Of a DNA stretch of 39,092 nucleotides, positions 25,351-35,656 are shown in pieces. How positions within the stretch are numbered: position 1 is the stretch's first letter; the number at the start of each line of letters is the position of its first letter. The notes below the pieces were generated by a model, which did not search any database, was not told the DNA's origin, and saw only the letters and a program-made list of their open reading frames with translations. This stretch comes from Nocardioidaceae bacterium. Lineage in GTDB: Bacteria > Actinomycetota > Actinomycetes > Propionibacteriales > Nocardioidaceae. Position numbers and translations under genes: made by a program. Where the stretch lies: assembly GCA_013695785.1 (NCBI GenBank), contig JACCZT010000038.1, forward strand, positions 1-39,092, given 5' to 3'.

Positions 25351-26274
25351 GTGGTCGATCACTCTCGCCTGCGCGTCGGTGTGACCGGCGCCGGTCGCGT
25401 CGGCTCCGTGATCGCCGCCAAGCTGCGCGCGTCAGGGCACGACATCGTTGCCGTCAGCGGCAGCTCAGATGCTTCCCGCACCCGGATCGAGACGATGCTT
25501 CCCGGGGTGGATGTGCTCGCACCCGCATCGGTAGCCGATCGCTCCGACGTGCTGGTGCTGGCCGTGCCTGACGACGTGCTCGTCGAGGTCGTCTCCCGGC
25601 TCGCCGCCGACGGTCACCTCCGGCCCGGGCAGCTGGTCGTCCACACCAGTGGACGCCACGGGACCAACGCGCTGCGCGCGGCACGCCGCGTGGGTGCGCG
25701 GGTCATCGCCATGCACCCCGCCATGACCTTCACCGGGGCCGATGTCGATGTCGACCGGCTCGACGGCTGCGTCTTCGGCCTCACCGCTGACAGCGCGGAA
25801 CGGGACGTTGCCGAGTCCCTCGTCGCCGCGCTCGGCGGCAGCGCGATGTGGGTCGCGGAGGACCAGCGCGCGCTCTACCACGCCAGCCTCGCGCACGGCT
25901 CCAACCACCTCGTCACCCTCGTCTCCCAGGCGATGGCTTTGTTGCGCCGCGCCGGTGCCGAGGACCCGGCGGCGGTGCTGCAGCCGCTGCTGCAGGCTGC
26001 ACTCGACAACGCCCTCGCCTACGGTGACGCTGCACTGACTGGTCCAGTCGTGCGTGGTGACGTCACCACCGTCGAGGCACACCTGGCCGCCCTCGCCGAC
26101 GCTCCGGCCTCGACGCTCGGCTCGTACCTCGCGATGGCCGCGGCGACCGCCGACCATGCCGTCGCCGACGGCCGGCTCAGCCACGAGCGGGCCGACGAGC
26201 TGCGCGATCTTCTCGGCGGGACCGCCCAGAGCCACCTGCGCAGCAACGACGTCGACAGCTCCGCGAGGCGGTGA
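25351..26274 (+). CDS. Rossmann-fold DUF2520 protein upstream of panC
   Basis: 307 residues. An N-terminal NAD(P)-type Rossmann motif GVTGAGRVGS, a strand-helix pattern with VLAVPDDVL, then HTSGRHG and AMHPAMTF, and a C-terminal helical domain with YHASLAHGSNHLVTL. Such proteins resemble ketopantoate reductase and regularly precede panC, so a role in pantothenate synthesis has been suggested but not shown. GTG at 25351 has GAAAGG seven bases upstream; an ATG at 25294 could add 19 residues. TACGAT near 25288 may be the -10 of this operon. Its stop is one base before panC. Confidence 0.85.
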   Translation: MVDHSRLRVGVTGAGRVGSVIAAKLRASGHDIVAVSGSSDASRTRIETMLPGVDVLAPASVADRSDVLVLAVPDDVLVEVVSRLAADGHLRPGQLVVHTSGRHGTNALRAARRVGARVIAMHPAMTFTGADVDVDRLDGCVFGLTADSAERDVAESLVAALGGSAMWVAEDQRALYHASLAHGSNHLVTLVSQAMALLRRAGAEDPAAVLQPLLQAALDNALAYGDAALTGPVVRGDVTTVEAHLAALADAPASTLGSYLAMAAATADHAVADGRLSHERADELRDLLGGTAQSHLRSNDVDSSARR

Positions 26275-26275
26275 C

Positions 26276-27154
26276 GTGGGGCTGCTCGTGGCGCGCACCC
26301 GCCCCGAGCTGCAAGCCGCGCTCGACCCGGCGCGAGAAGCCTGCCGGCGGATCGGGCTCGTACCCACGATGGGAGCGCTGCACGCGGGCCACGACGCGCT
26401 GATCGGTCGCACTCGCACGATGTCCGACGTCAGTGTCGTGTCGATCTTCGTCAACCCGACGCAGTTCGGTGCCGATGAGGACTTCGGCGTGTACCCCCGT
26501 TCGTTCCAGGCCGACCTTGATCGGTGTGCCGCCGAAGGCGTTGATCTCGTCTTCGCCCCGGACGTCGCCACGATGTACCCCGACGGTGCCGGCGGGGTGA
26601 GCGTCGAGCCGGGGCCGCTCGGCGGCGTGTTCGAGGGCGTCACCCGCCCTACCCACTTTCGTGGCGTCCTGACGGTGGTCGCCAAGCTCCTCCACCTGGT
26701 CGCCCCCGACGTCGCGGCCTTCGGTGAGAAGGACTACCAGCAGCTGGTACTGGTCCGGCAGATGGTCAACAGCCTGCAGTTCGACGTCGAGGTGTTGGGC
26801 GTCCCCATCGTGCGTCAGGCAGACGGGCTTGCGCTGTCCTCACGCAACAGCTTCCTCGACGACGAGGACCGCCGACACGCGCTGATGTTGTCGCGCGCGC
26901 TGACCGCAGGCATCGACGCCGCACCTCGCGGAGTCGATGCCGTGCTGGCTGCTGCCCGGGACGTACTTGCGTCCGCGGCGGGAGCCGTCGACTACGTGGC
27001 ACTCACCGACCCGTACCTCGGTGAGCCAAGGCTCGGCCAGGAGGCCCGGTTGCTGGTCGCCGCGCGCGTCAGCACGGTACGCCTGATCGACAACACGTCA
27101 CTGCGACTCGGCCTGCCTGCCGGCGCCAGCTCGGGAGAGGTCGTTGGCCCATGA
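26276..27154 (+). CDS. panC: Pantothenate synthetase
   Basis: 292 residues. It condenses pantoate and beta-alanine with ATP. Signatures: VPTMGALHAGH at 29-39 (His36 and His39 of the HIGH-like motif), SIFVNPTQFG, FGEKDYQQL and SSRNSFL. GTG 26276 starts one base after the preceding stop. It ends with an ATGA overlap into coaX; panD, which often lies between these genes, is not here. Confidence 0.96.
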   Translation: MGLLVARTRPELQAALDPAREACRRIGLVPTMGALHAGHDALIGRTRTMSDVSVVSIFVNPTQFGADEDFGVYPRSFQADLDRCAAEGVDLVFAPDVATMYPDGAGGVSVEPGPLGGVFEGVTRPTHFRGVLTVVAKLLHLVAPDVAAFGEKDYQQLVLVRQMVNSLQFDVEVLGVPIVRQADGLALSSRNSFLDDEDRRHALMLSRALTAGIDAAPRGVDAVLAAARDVLASAAGAVDYVALTDPYLGEPRLGQEARLLVAARVSTVRLIDNTSLRLGLPAGASSGEVVGP

Positions 27155-27927
27155 CGCTGCTGTGCCTCAACGTCGCCAACACCGACACGGTGTTGGGGGT
27201 CTTCGAGGGCGAGCATCTCCTCGGGCACTGGCGGGTGGCCTCCGATGAGCGTCAAACCGCCGACGAGTGGTTCCTGTTGCTCGACGGTCTCGTACGCAGT
27301 GCCGACCTCGCGCCGGTGCGGGCGATCAGCATGTGTTGCACCGTACCGGTGATCCTGCACGAGATGCGTGAGCTCACCGCCAGGTACTTCGCCGACTGCC
27401 CGGTGACGATCGTCGGCCCCGGAGTCAAGACCGGGATCCCGATCCTCACCGACAACCCACGCGAGGTCGGCACGGACCGCATAGTCAACGCCGTCGCCGC
27501 GAATGCGTTGTTCGGCGGGCCGAGCATCGTGGTGGACTTCGGCACAGCGACGACGTTCGACGTCGTCGATGCGGAGGGCCGCTACGTCGGTGGCTCGATA
27601 GCGCCAGGCATCGCCATCTCGCTACAGGCACTCGGCCAGCACGGTGCACAGCTTCGGGTCGTGGAGCTCGCCGCACCGCGGGGGGTGATCGCGAAGAACA
27701 CCGTCGAGGCGTTGCAGTCTGGCATGGTGTACGGCTTCGCCGGACAGGTCGACGGAATCGTCGCTCGCATGGTCGAGGCGCTCGGCTGCATCCCCGGACA
27801 GGTGCCGGTCATCGCCACCGGGCCGCTTGCCGACGTCGTGGTCGATGAGTGTCGTACGGTCGGACACCACCTCCGGTGGCTTACCTTGACGGGCTTGCGC
27901 CTGGTGCACGAGAAGAACTGCCCCTGA
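27151..27927 (+). CDS. coaX: Type III pantothenate kinase, with altered motif 1
   Basis: 258 residues, normal length. Most of the family is intact: HWRVASDERQTADEW, GPGVKTGIPI, the base GTDR with Asp109, DFGTATTFD at 129-135 and GGSIAPGI. Motif 1, normally DxGNT and used to bind the nucleotide phosphate and metal, reads NVANT (7-11), so the acidic residue and the glycine are both replaced. The mycobacterial CoaX, which is reported inactive, also has a changed motif 1. The kinase may therefore be weak or have lost activity, with a type I CoaA elsewhere taking over. ATG 27151 overlaps the panC stop. Confidence 0.9.
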   Translation: MTLLCLNVANTDTVLGVFEGEHLLGHWRVASDERQTADEWFLLLDGLVRSADLAPVRAISMCCTVPVILHEMRELTARYFADCPVTIVGPGVKTGIPILTDNPREVGTDRIVNAVAANALFGGPSIVVDFGTATTFDVVDAEGRYVGGSIAPGIAISLQALGQHGAQLRVVELAAPRGVIAKNTVEALQSGMVYGFAGQVDGIVARMVEALGCIPGQVPVIATGPLADVVVDECRTVGHHLRWLTLTGLRLVHEKNCP

Positions 27928-27929
27928 CC

Positions 27930-27935
27930 TAGTCT
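27930..27935 (+). promoter_or_regulatory. -10 box TAGTCT before lysS
   Basis: TAGTCT, eight bases, then ATG 27944, beginning right after the coaX stop. Confidence 0.5.
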
Positions 27936-27943
27936 TGACGCCC

Positions 27944-29440
27944 ATGAGCGGCCCGCGCGACGACGACGACCTCCCCGAGCAGATCAGGGTGCGACGCGCG
28001 AAGCGCCAGGCGCTCATCGACCGCGGCGTCGACCCGTACCCGGTCAGAGTGGACCGCACCCACACGATCAGCGACGTCGTCACGGGGTACGACCCTTCGC
28101 TGCTCGGGCCCGATGCCCACACCGGCGACGAGGTCACCATCGCCGGCCGGGTCATCTTCCAACGCAACACCGGCAAGCTGTGCTTCGTCCGCCTGCGCGA
28201 GGGCAACGGGACCGAGATTCAGGCGATGCTCTCGCTGGCCGACATCGGAGCGGACGCGCTCGCGGACTACAAGGCGCTGGTCGACATCGGTGACCACCTC
28301 GCGGTGACCGGCGAGGTGGTCACGAGTCGTCGGGGCGAGCTGTCCGTGCAGTCGCGCTCGTGGCGCATCGCGTCCAAGACGTTGCGACCGCTGCCCAACG
28401 AGCACAAGCCACTGAGCGACGAGGCGCGTACTCGCCTGCGCTACGTCGATCTCATCGTGCGTGGCGAGGCGCGCGAGATGGTGCGTGATCGCGCGTCGAC
28501 CCTGCGGTCGCTTCGAGCGACGCTCGACGACGACGGCTTCGTGGAGATCGAGACGCCGATCCTGCAGTTCGTTCACGGCGGCGCTACCGCGCGCCCCTTT
28601 CGCACGCACCTCAACGTCTTCGACACCGAGATGACGCTGCGAATTGCGCTGGAGCTGTTCCTCAAGCGCGCCGTGGTCGGTGGTATCGAACGCGTTTACG
28701 AGATCAACCGCAATTTCCGTAACGAGGGCATCGACTCGACGCACGCACCGGAGTTCACGATGCTCGAGTCGTACCAGGCCTATGGCGACTGGCGCACCGC
28801 TGCCGATCTCACCCAGCGGCTCATCGTAAATGCCGCCGACGCACTCGGGTCGACGATAGTTCCCAACGGGAGCGGCGGCGAGACCGACCTCTCCGGACCA
28901 TGGCGACATGTGCCGATCCACGAGCTGGTCTCTGAGGCACTCGGTGAGCAGGTCAACGTGACGACCTCGCGCCAGGTGCTTGTCGGGTACGCGGAGAAGC
29001 GCGGCATCGAGGTGCAGCCGGCGTGGGGGGCCGGCGAGCTGGTCGTCGAGCTGTTCGACAAGCTGGTCGAGCACACCCTCACCGCACCAACATTCGTCAT
29101 CGACTACCCCGAGTCGACCCGCCCACTGGCGCGCCCGCACCGCGAGACCCGTGGGCTGTGCGAGGCCTGGGACCTCATCGTGGCCGGTTTCGAGCTGGGC
29201 ACCGGCTACTCCGAGATGGCCGACCCTGTCGTGCAGCGGGAGCGGCTCGTCGCGCAGTCCGCGCTTGCCGCCGGCGGTGACGCCGAGGCGATGCAGCTCG
29301 ACGAGGACTTCCTGCGCGCCCTCGAGTACGGCATGCCACCCACCGGGGGAATGGGAATGGGAATAGACCGGTTGTTACGCCTCCTGAAGGGCGTGGGAAT
29401 ACGCGAGACCATCCTCTTCCCGCTGCACCGGCCGGGATGA
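27944..29440 (+). CDS. lysS: Lysyl-tRNA synthetase, class II
   Basis: 498 residues. The N-terminal OB-fold anticodon domain (about 45-145) is followed by the class II catalytic core: motif 2 RNFRNEGIDSTHAPEF and motif 3 GMGMGIDRLLRLL. HGGATARPF marks the lysine pocket region. It charges tRNA-Lys. Details such as THAPEF and GFELGTGYSEM resemble the LysX-associated or second LysRS branch of actinomycetes more than the commonest housekeeping form, so a second lysS may exist elsewhere. ATG 27944 comes after coaX with a -10-like box; partial dependence on the pan/coa operon is also possible. Confidence 0.93.
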   Translation: MSGPRDDDDLPEQIRVRRAKRQALIDRGVDPYPVRVDRTHTISDVVTGYDPSLLGPDAHTGDEVTIAGRVIFQRNTGKLCFVRLREGNGTEIQAMLSLADIGADALADYKALVDIGDHLAVTGEVVTSRRGELSVQSRSWRIASKTLRPLPNEHKPLSDEARTRLRYVDLIVRGEAREMVRDRASTLRSLRATLDDDGFVEIETPILQFVHGGATARPFRTHLNVFDTEMTLRIALELFLKRAVVGGIERVYEINRNFRNEGIDSTHAPEFTMLESYQAYGDWRTAADLTQRLIVNAADALGSTIVPNGSGGETDLSGPWRHVPIHELVSEALGEQVNVTTSRQVLVGYAEKRGIEVQPAWGAGELVVELFDKLVEHTLTAPTFVIDYPESTRPLARPHRETRGLCEAWDLIVAGFELGTGYSEMADPVVQRERLVAQSALAAGGDAEAMQLDEDFLRALEYGMPPTGGMGMGIDRLLRLLKGVGIRETILFPLHRPG

Positions 29441-29456
29441 AACCGACCCCGCCTAC

Positions 29457-29468
29457 AATCAGCTGATT
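29457..29468. promoter_or_regulatory. 12-base palindrome between lysS and lsr2
   Basis: AATCAGCTGATT is a perfect palindrome with no loop, followed by TTTT. It lies 10 bases upstream of the lsr2 -35, so an operator is more likely than a hairpin terminator. No matching regulator is recognised. Confidence 0.35.
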
Positions 29469-29478
29469 TTTCGCCCCT

Positions 29479-29508
29479 TTGACGGATCACCGGGGTTCGC
29501 GCTTTAAT
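29479..29508 (+). promoter_or_regulatory. Promoter of lsr2
   Basis: TTGACG at 29479-29484, an 18-base spacer and TTTAAT at 29503-29508, the best housekeeping-type promoter in the window. It leaves a leader of about 85 bases. Confidence 0.65.
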
Positions 29509-29600
29509 TGTCCCGCGGATACTTCGGTGATGCACACGCGCTGTGACGATCGCCTAGATATTCGCCTCGAAGATCTCTGCAGCCTGGAAGGCGAAACCCG

Positions 29601-29933
29601 ATGGCACAAAAAGTTCAGATCATTCTCGTTGACGACGTCGACGGCGGCGAGGCCGACGAGACCGTCCGGTTCGGTCTCGACGGAACCAGCTACGAGATCG
29701 ACCTCTCGCGCAAGAACGCCCAAGCGCTGCGCGACACGTTTGCCCGCTACGTTGCCGAAGGACGCAAGGTCGGTAACCGCCGCAGCGCGAGTGGCCGCAG
29801 GTCGTCGTCGACGACGACGAGCGGTGACTCGCCCGCACAGATCCGGGAGTGGGCGCGTAACAACGGCTTCAACGTTCCCGCACGCGGCCGGGTCTCGGCC
29901 GAGGTGCGCGAGGCCTACGCGGCCGCGCACTGA
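29601..29933 (+). CDS. lsr2: Nucleoid-associated protein Lsr2
   Basis: 110 residues. It silences A+T-rich, often foreign, DNA. The N-terminal dimerisation half begins AQKVQIILVDDVDGGEADETV, a Ser/Arg-rich linker lies at 58-73, and the C-terminal half binds the minor groove through RGR at 95-97 within PARGRVSAEV. Its length and both halves match the family. It has its own promoter and a leader of about 85 bases. The order lysS-lsr2-clpC is conserved in actinomycetes. Confidence 0.97.
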   Translation: MAQKVQIILVDDVDGGEADETVRFGLDGTSYEIDLSRKNAQALRDTFARYVAEGRKVGNRRSASGRRSSSTTTSGDSPAQIREWARNNGFNVPARGRVSAEVREAYAAAH

Positions 29934-29967
29934 CGTAGACGTCTCCTCCTGGATTGTCCCGCCGGTT

Positions 29968-29984
29968 GTTCGCTCTGCGCGAAC
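29968..29984. promoter_or_regulatory. ClgR-type operator upstream of clpC
   Basis: GTTCGC-N5-GCGAAC matches and extends the ClgR motif GTTCGC-N5-GCG known in front of clp and lon genes of Streptomyces, Corynebacterium and Mycobacterium. It lies about 85 bases upstream of the putative -10, in the usual place for an activator site. The site is seen in the sequence; binding is inferred from the conserved regulon. Confidence 0.75.
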
Positions 29985-30045
29985 CACCCAGGTGGAACAA
30001 GGCCGTGTTCGCTCGCGTTGGAACAGTCATCGCGTCGTGGACTCA

Positions 30046-30076
30046 TTGGATCGGCCTTTGCCACGGCGACTAGCAT
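30046..30076 (+). promoter_or_regulatory. Putative promoter of clpC
   Basis: TTGGAT at 30046-30051 and TAGCAT at 30071-30076, with a long 19-base spacer that fits an activator-dependent promoter. AGGGGAGA lies a few bases before ATG 30116. Confidence 0.45.
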
Positions 30077-30115
30077 GGCCGAAGAGCACCCGTCAAGGCG
30101 AGCCAAGGGGAGACA

Positions 30116-32614
<2,499 letters not shown>

Positions 32615-32638
32615 GACTGGCGCTGCGCACGAGCAGAC

Positions 32639-32677
32639 ACGCGCCCCGTACGGCTCCTCGAGTCGTACGGGGCGCGT
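32639..32677. terminator. Bidirectional terminator between clpC and mutY
   Basis: 14-base perfect arms ACGCGCCCCGTACG and CGTACGGGGCGCGT; four more pairs inside leave a three-base loop, so the stem is about 18 pairs. It is placed 24 bases after clpC and five before the mutY stop. No long T-run follows. The length and position make termination in both directions very likely. Confidence 0.85.
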
Positions 32678-32681
32678 CTGT

Positions 32682-33614
32682 CTACGTCGCGAGGGTGTAC
32701 AGCGCGCCGGCCAGCGGTTCAACGAGACCATCGACCAGGAGACTGTCCAGCGAGCGCTCCCGCTGGACGTCGTCATCCCACGCCTGGTCGAGCCGGTGCT
32801 TGTCCACTGGCCCTGATGAGTCGCGCAACACCGCCAGCAACCTTCCTCGGCACTGCCGGTCCGTGCCGGCGTACGACTGGGAGCGCCGGGCAGCGCCCTC
32901 GGCGGCCGGGTAGCCCGCGGCTCGCCAGCGGCACTGCGATCGCACGGGGCAGGTCGTGCAGTGCGGTGTGCGGGCGGTGCAGACCAGTGCGCCTAGCTCC
33001 ATGACCGCCACCGACCACCGGGCCGCCCGGTCTCGATCGGGAAGCAGGCTCTCGGCGAGCCGTCGCTCGGCAACCGACACGGTGGGGGAGGGCACGGCAC
33101 GGCCCGCGACGACTCGGCTGAGGACGCGGCGGACATTGGTGTCCAGCACGGCGTGCCGCTGACCGTATGCGAAGGAGGCCACTGCGGCGGCCGTGTAGTC
33201 GCCGACGCCGGGCAGCGCCCGTAGCTGGGCCACGTCGTCCGGGACCCGACCATCGTGGCGTTCGGTGAGGATACGTGCGCAGGCGTGCAGCCTCAGCGCC
33301 CGGCGCGGGTAGCCGAGCCGGCCCCACGCTCGTACGGCCTCACCAGCCGGAACCCGCGCGAGGTCCGCGGGCGATGGCCACCGCTCGACCCAGGCCGCGT
33401 AGACGGGCAGGACCCGGCTGACCGGCGTCTGCTGCAACATCAGCTCCGAGACCAGCACGTGCCACGCCGTGGCCGTCACTTCGCGCCATGGCAGGATCCG
33501 CGCATTCGCCTCGTACCAGGCCAGGCAGATGTCGTGCAGGCGACCGGCGTCGACCGGGGTGCGGGAGACCGTTGGTCGTGCGTCGTCCATGGCGAGTCGA
33601 TCCTCGCACGTCAT
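32682..33614 (-). CDS. mutY: A/G-specific adenine glycosylase MutY
   Basis: 310 residues. It removes A paired with 8-oxoG. Helix-hairpin-helix LPGVGDYTA (134-142), catalytic Glu57 in SELMLQQT and Asp158 in VLDTN, and an iron-sulfur cluster bound by Cys212, 219, 222 and 228 (C-x6-C-x2-C-x5-C). The C-terminal NUDIX-like domain that checks the 8-oxoG is very short or missing, as in other actinobacterial MutY. ATG 33614 is favoured by a TAACCT box six bases upstream; Met9 (33590) is an alternative. It is divergent from the gene at 33638. Confidence 0.93.
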   Translation of the reverse strand: MTCEDRLAMDDARPTVSRTPVDAGRLHDICLAWYEANARILPWREVTATAWHVLVSELMLQQTPVSRVLPVYAAWVERWPSPADLARVPAGEAVRAWGRLGYPRRALRLHACARILTERHDGRVPDDVAQLRALPGVGDYTAAAVASFAYGQRHAVLDTNVRRVLSRVVAGRAVPSPTVSVAERRLAESLLPDRDRAARWSVAVMELGALVCTARTPHCTTCPVRSQCRWRAAGYPAAEGAARRSQSYAGTDRQCRGRLLAVLRDSSGPVDKHRLDQAWDDDVQRERSLDSLLVDGLVEPLAGALYTLAT

Positions 33615-33620
33615 CGCCGC

Positions 33621-33630
33621 AGGTTAGCGT
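33621..33630. promoter_or_regulatory. Overlapping divergent -10 boxes for mutY and the membrane protein gene
   Basis: Minus strand TAACCT (33626-33621) precedes the mutY ATG by six bases. Plus strand TAGCGT (33625-33630) precedes ATG 33638 by seven bases. The boxes share the two bases TA at 33625-33626, so the two start sites compete for the same DNA. Confidence 0.6.
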
Positions 33631-33637
33631 TGCGGCC

Positions 33638-34360
33638 ATGAGCGCAGATGTCCGTCCGGGTGGCGGGCAGCCGCGGTGGGTCTTCTGGCGGCGCAGGTTC
33701 GTGCTGCTCGGCGTCGTGCTGCTGCTCGCCTGGGGCGCTACGAGGTTGCTCACCGGACGCGAGCCCGGTCCGGCCGTCTCACTACCGCCGCCGTCGAGCA
33801 CCGACAGTGATGCGAACTCTGCGCCGGCCGAGGGCAAGGACGACGGCAGACGCGCGCGTGCCGCGCAGCGCACCGACGAGCGCAAGGCCGTCACGGTCTC
33901 GCTCGGCCAGTCCTACGGCCCGTGCGACAGCGATGAGGTGATGGTCCGCCCCGCGGTCCCCGCGGACACCTACGCCGGAGGTTCGGTGCCCCTGGCGTTG
34001 GCGATGAGCACCAGCGAAAAGCTGGCATGCACGCTCGACCTGGCCGAGGCGCGCCTCCTGGTGGCGGTGGTCGCCGGTGACGGGGACGATTCTGAGACGG
34101 TGTGGGAGAGCGGGACGTGCCCAGCGGCGCTGCCGACCCAGGTCCTGCAGCTGGACCCGACCTGGGCCACGACGGTGCCGATGACCTGGTCCGGCGCGGC
34201 GTCGGGCGCGCGCTGCGCAGCGGACGCGCGGCCGGTGCGAGCCGGTGACTACACGATCAAGGCCGCGATGCTCGGTGGCGCCGCGGCCGAGTCGGAGTTC
34301 ACCTTGGCCGTACGCCCGGTGCGCGAACCCCCCGACGACAAGAAGACCCCCCGCCGCTGA
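33638..34360 (+). CDS. Membrane-anchored extracytoplasmic protein of unknown function
   Basis: 240 residues. One membrane segment at about 20-38 after a positively charged N-terminus (type II orientation), a charged flexible linker (50-82), and an outer domain with four cysteines (GPC, LAC, GTC and ARC) that could form two disulfides and an immunoglobulin-like beta pattern ending GDYTIKAAML. No known domain is recognised. It shares a divergent promoter with mutY and converges on disA. Confidence 0.72.
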   Translation: MSADVRPGGGQPRWVFWRRRFVLLGVVLLLAWGATRLLTGREPGPAVSLPPPSSTDSDANSAPAEGKDDGRRARAAQRTDERKAVTVSLGQSYGPCDSDEVMVRPAVPADTYAGGSVPLALAMSTSEKLACTLDLAEARLLVAVVAGDGDDSETVWESGTCPAALPTQVLQLDPTWATTVPMTWSGAASGARCAADARPVRAGDYTIKAAMLGGAAAESEFTLAVRPVREPPDDKKTPRR

Positions 34361-34364
34361 CGAC

Positions 34365-34396
34365 CCCCCGCAGACAACCCCCGCAGACAACCCCCG
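34365..34396 (+). repeat. 13-base tandem repeat, 2.5 copies
   Basis: The unit CCCCCGCAGACAA occurs at 34365-34377 and 34378-34390, then CCCCCG begins a third copy. It lies just after the stop of the preceding gene and is non-coding. Confidence 0.8.
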
Positions 34397-34415
34397 GTAA
34401 GCCTTACGTGATCTG

Positions 34416-34479
34416 CGCTGGGACTTACCGAAACGCCGCGACACGCCGCCTTGTGAACCGACGTGGGTAAGTCTCAGCG
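34416..34479. terminator. Long inverted repeat before the end of disA
   Basis: 14-base arms at 34416-34429 and 34466-34479 pair with a single mismatch (GGACTTACC with GGTAAGTCT) across 36 bases. A smaller GTAAG-C-CTTAC palindrome lies just before. Located between two convergent genes, so a terminator function is likely but the long loop is unusual. Confidence 0.45.
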
Positions 34480-34488
34480 GAGTTGGGG

Positions 34489-35583
34489 TCAGACGTAGCG
34501 CTCGAGAATGCTGGACTCGGCGAGGCGGGACAGTCCCTCGCGGACGGTGCGGGCACGCAGGTCACCGACCCCTTCGACGGTCTGCAGGTCCTCGACGCCG
34601 GCCGCGAGCAGCTTCTGCAGCGTGCCGAAGTGGTCGACCAGCCGCTCGATGACCGCCCCGGGCAGCCGGGGGATCTTGGCCAGCAACCGGTATCCGCGCG
34701 GTGAGACCGCCGAGTCCAGGTGCTCGGCCGTGCCCAGGCTGATCGCCTTGGCGACGGCCGCCACGTCCACCAGGTCACTGGCGCTCACGTCGGCCAGGTC
34801 GTCCAGGAGCGCCGAGACAGACTTGGTACGCCTACCGCCGGGCATGTAGTCGCGAACCATCAGCTCACGCTCCATCTCGACCCCGGTCACCAGCTCTTCG
34901 AGCTGCAAGGACAACAGCCTGCCGTCCGTGCCGAGCTCCAGGACGTAGTCCTCGATCTCGGAGGCGATCCGGGTCACCATCTCCAGCCGTTGGGCGACGA
35001 CGGCGACGTCGCGGACGGTCACGAGGTCCTCGATCTCCAAGGCCGTCAGGGCGCCGGAGACCTCGTCGAGACGGAGCTTGTAGCGCTCGAGCGTGGCGAG
35101 CGCCTGGTTGGCACGGCCGAGGATCGCGCTGGCCTCCTCGAGCACGCGGCGGGTGCCGCCGACGTAGAGCGCGACGATGTGCATCGATGCCGACACCGAG
35201 ATCACCGGGACCGACGTCTGGCGGGCCACGCGATCTGCGGTGCGGTGCCGGGTGCCGGTCTCCTGGGTGAAGATCGACGGATCGGGCATCAGGTGCACGC
35301 CGGCGCGCAGTATCTGGGTCGCCTCACGGTCGAGGACGATCGCGCCGTCCATCTTGGCCAGCTCACGCAGCGCCGTCGCGGAGAAGGGCACGTCCAAGAT
35401 GAAGCCGCCGGTCGCCATCGCCTCGATCTCGCGGTCCTGACCGAAGACGATGAGGGCGCCGGTGCGTCCGCGGAGGATCCGTTCGAGGCCTTCGCGCAGC
35501 GGCGTGCCTGGAGCGACGCTCGCCAGAGTGTTCCGCAGCTTGACCTCACTGGAGGTCTTGCTGATCCTGTCGCTGCTCGCCAC
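34489..35583 (-). CDS. disA: DNA integrity scanning protein DisA, diadenylate cyclase
   Basis: 364 residues. It makes c-di-AMP from two ATP and scans DNA for branched structures. The DAC domain has DGA at 79-81 and RHR at 112-114, both required for synthesis. The linker helices and a C-terminal helix-hairpin-helix domain (VEDLQTVEGVGDLRART) bind DNA. GTG 35583 has CGGGAG about five bases upstream. It follows radA on the same strand after 73 bases; RadA restrains DisA in other bacteria, which fits the pairing. A TAGGAT sequence in the gap could also start transcription. Confidence 0.96.
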   Translation of the reverse strand: MASSDRISKTSSEVKLRNTLASVAPGTPLREGLERILRGRTGALIVFGQDREIEAMATGGFILDVPFSATALRELAKMDGAIVLDREATQILRAGVHLMPDPSIFTQETGTRHRTADRVARQTSVPVISVSASMHIVALYVGGTRRVLEEASAILGRANQALATLERYKLRLDEVSGALTALEIEDLVTVRDVAVVAQRLEMVTRIASEIEDYVLELGTDGRLLSLQLEELVTGVEMERELMVRDYMPGGRRTKSVSALLDDLADVSASDLVDVAAVAKAISLGTAEHLDSAVSPRGYRLLAKIPRLPGAVIERLVDHFGTLQKLLAAGVEDLQTVEGVGDLRARTVREGLSRLAESSILERYV

Positions 35584-35656
35584 GATGCTCCCGGGGGATG
35601 TACGTCGCGGCCATCCTAGGCGAGATCGCCGGCGCCACGGGCCAATCTCGGCGCAC

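Noticed and set aside
29457-29468. Rho-independent terminator of lysS
   Set aside because: The palindrome AATCAGCTGATT has no loop and is A+T-rich, so it could not form a stable hairpin despite the following T-run.
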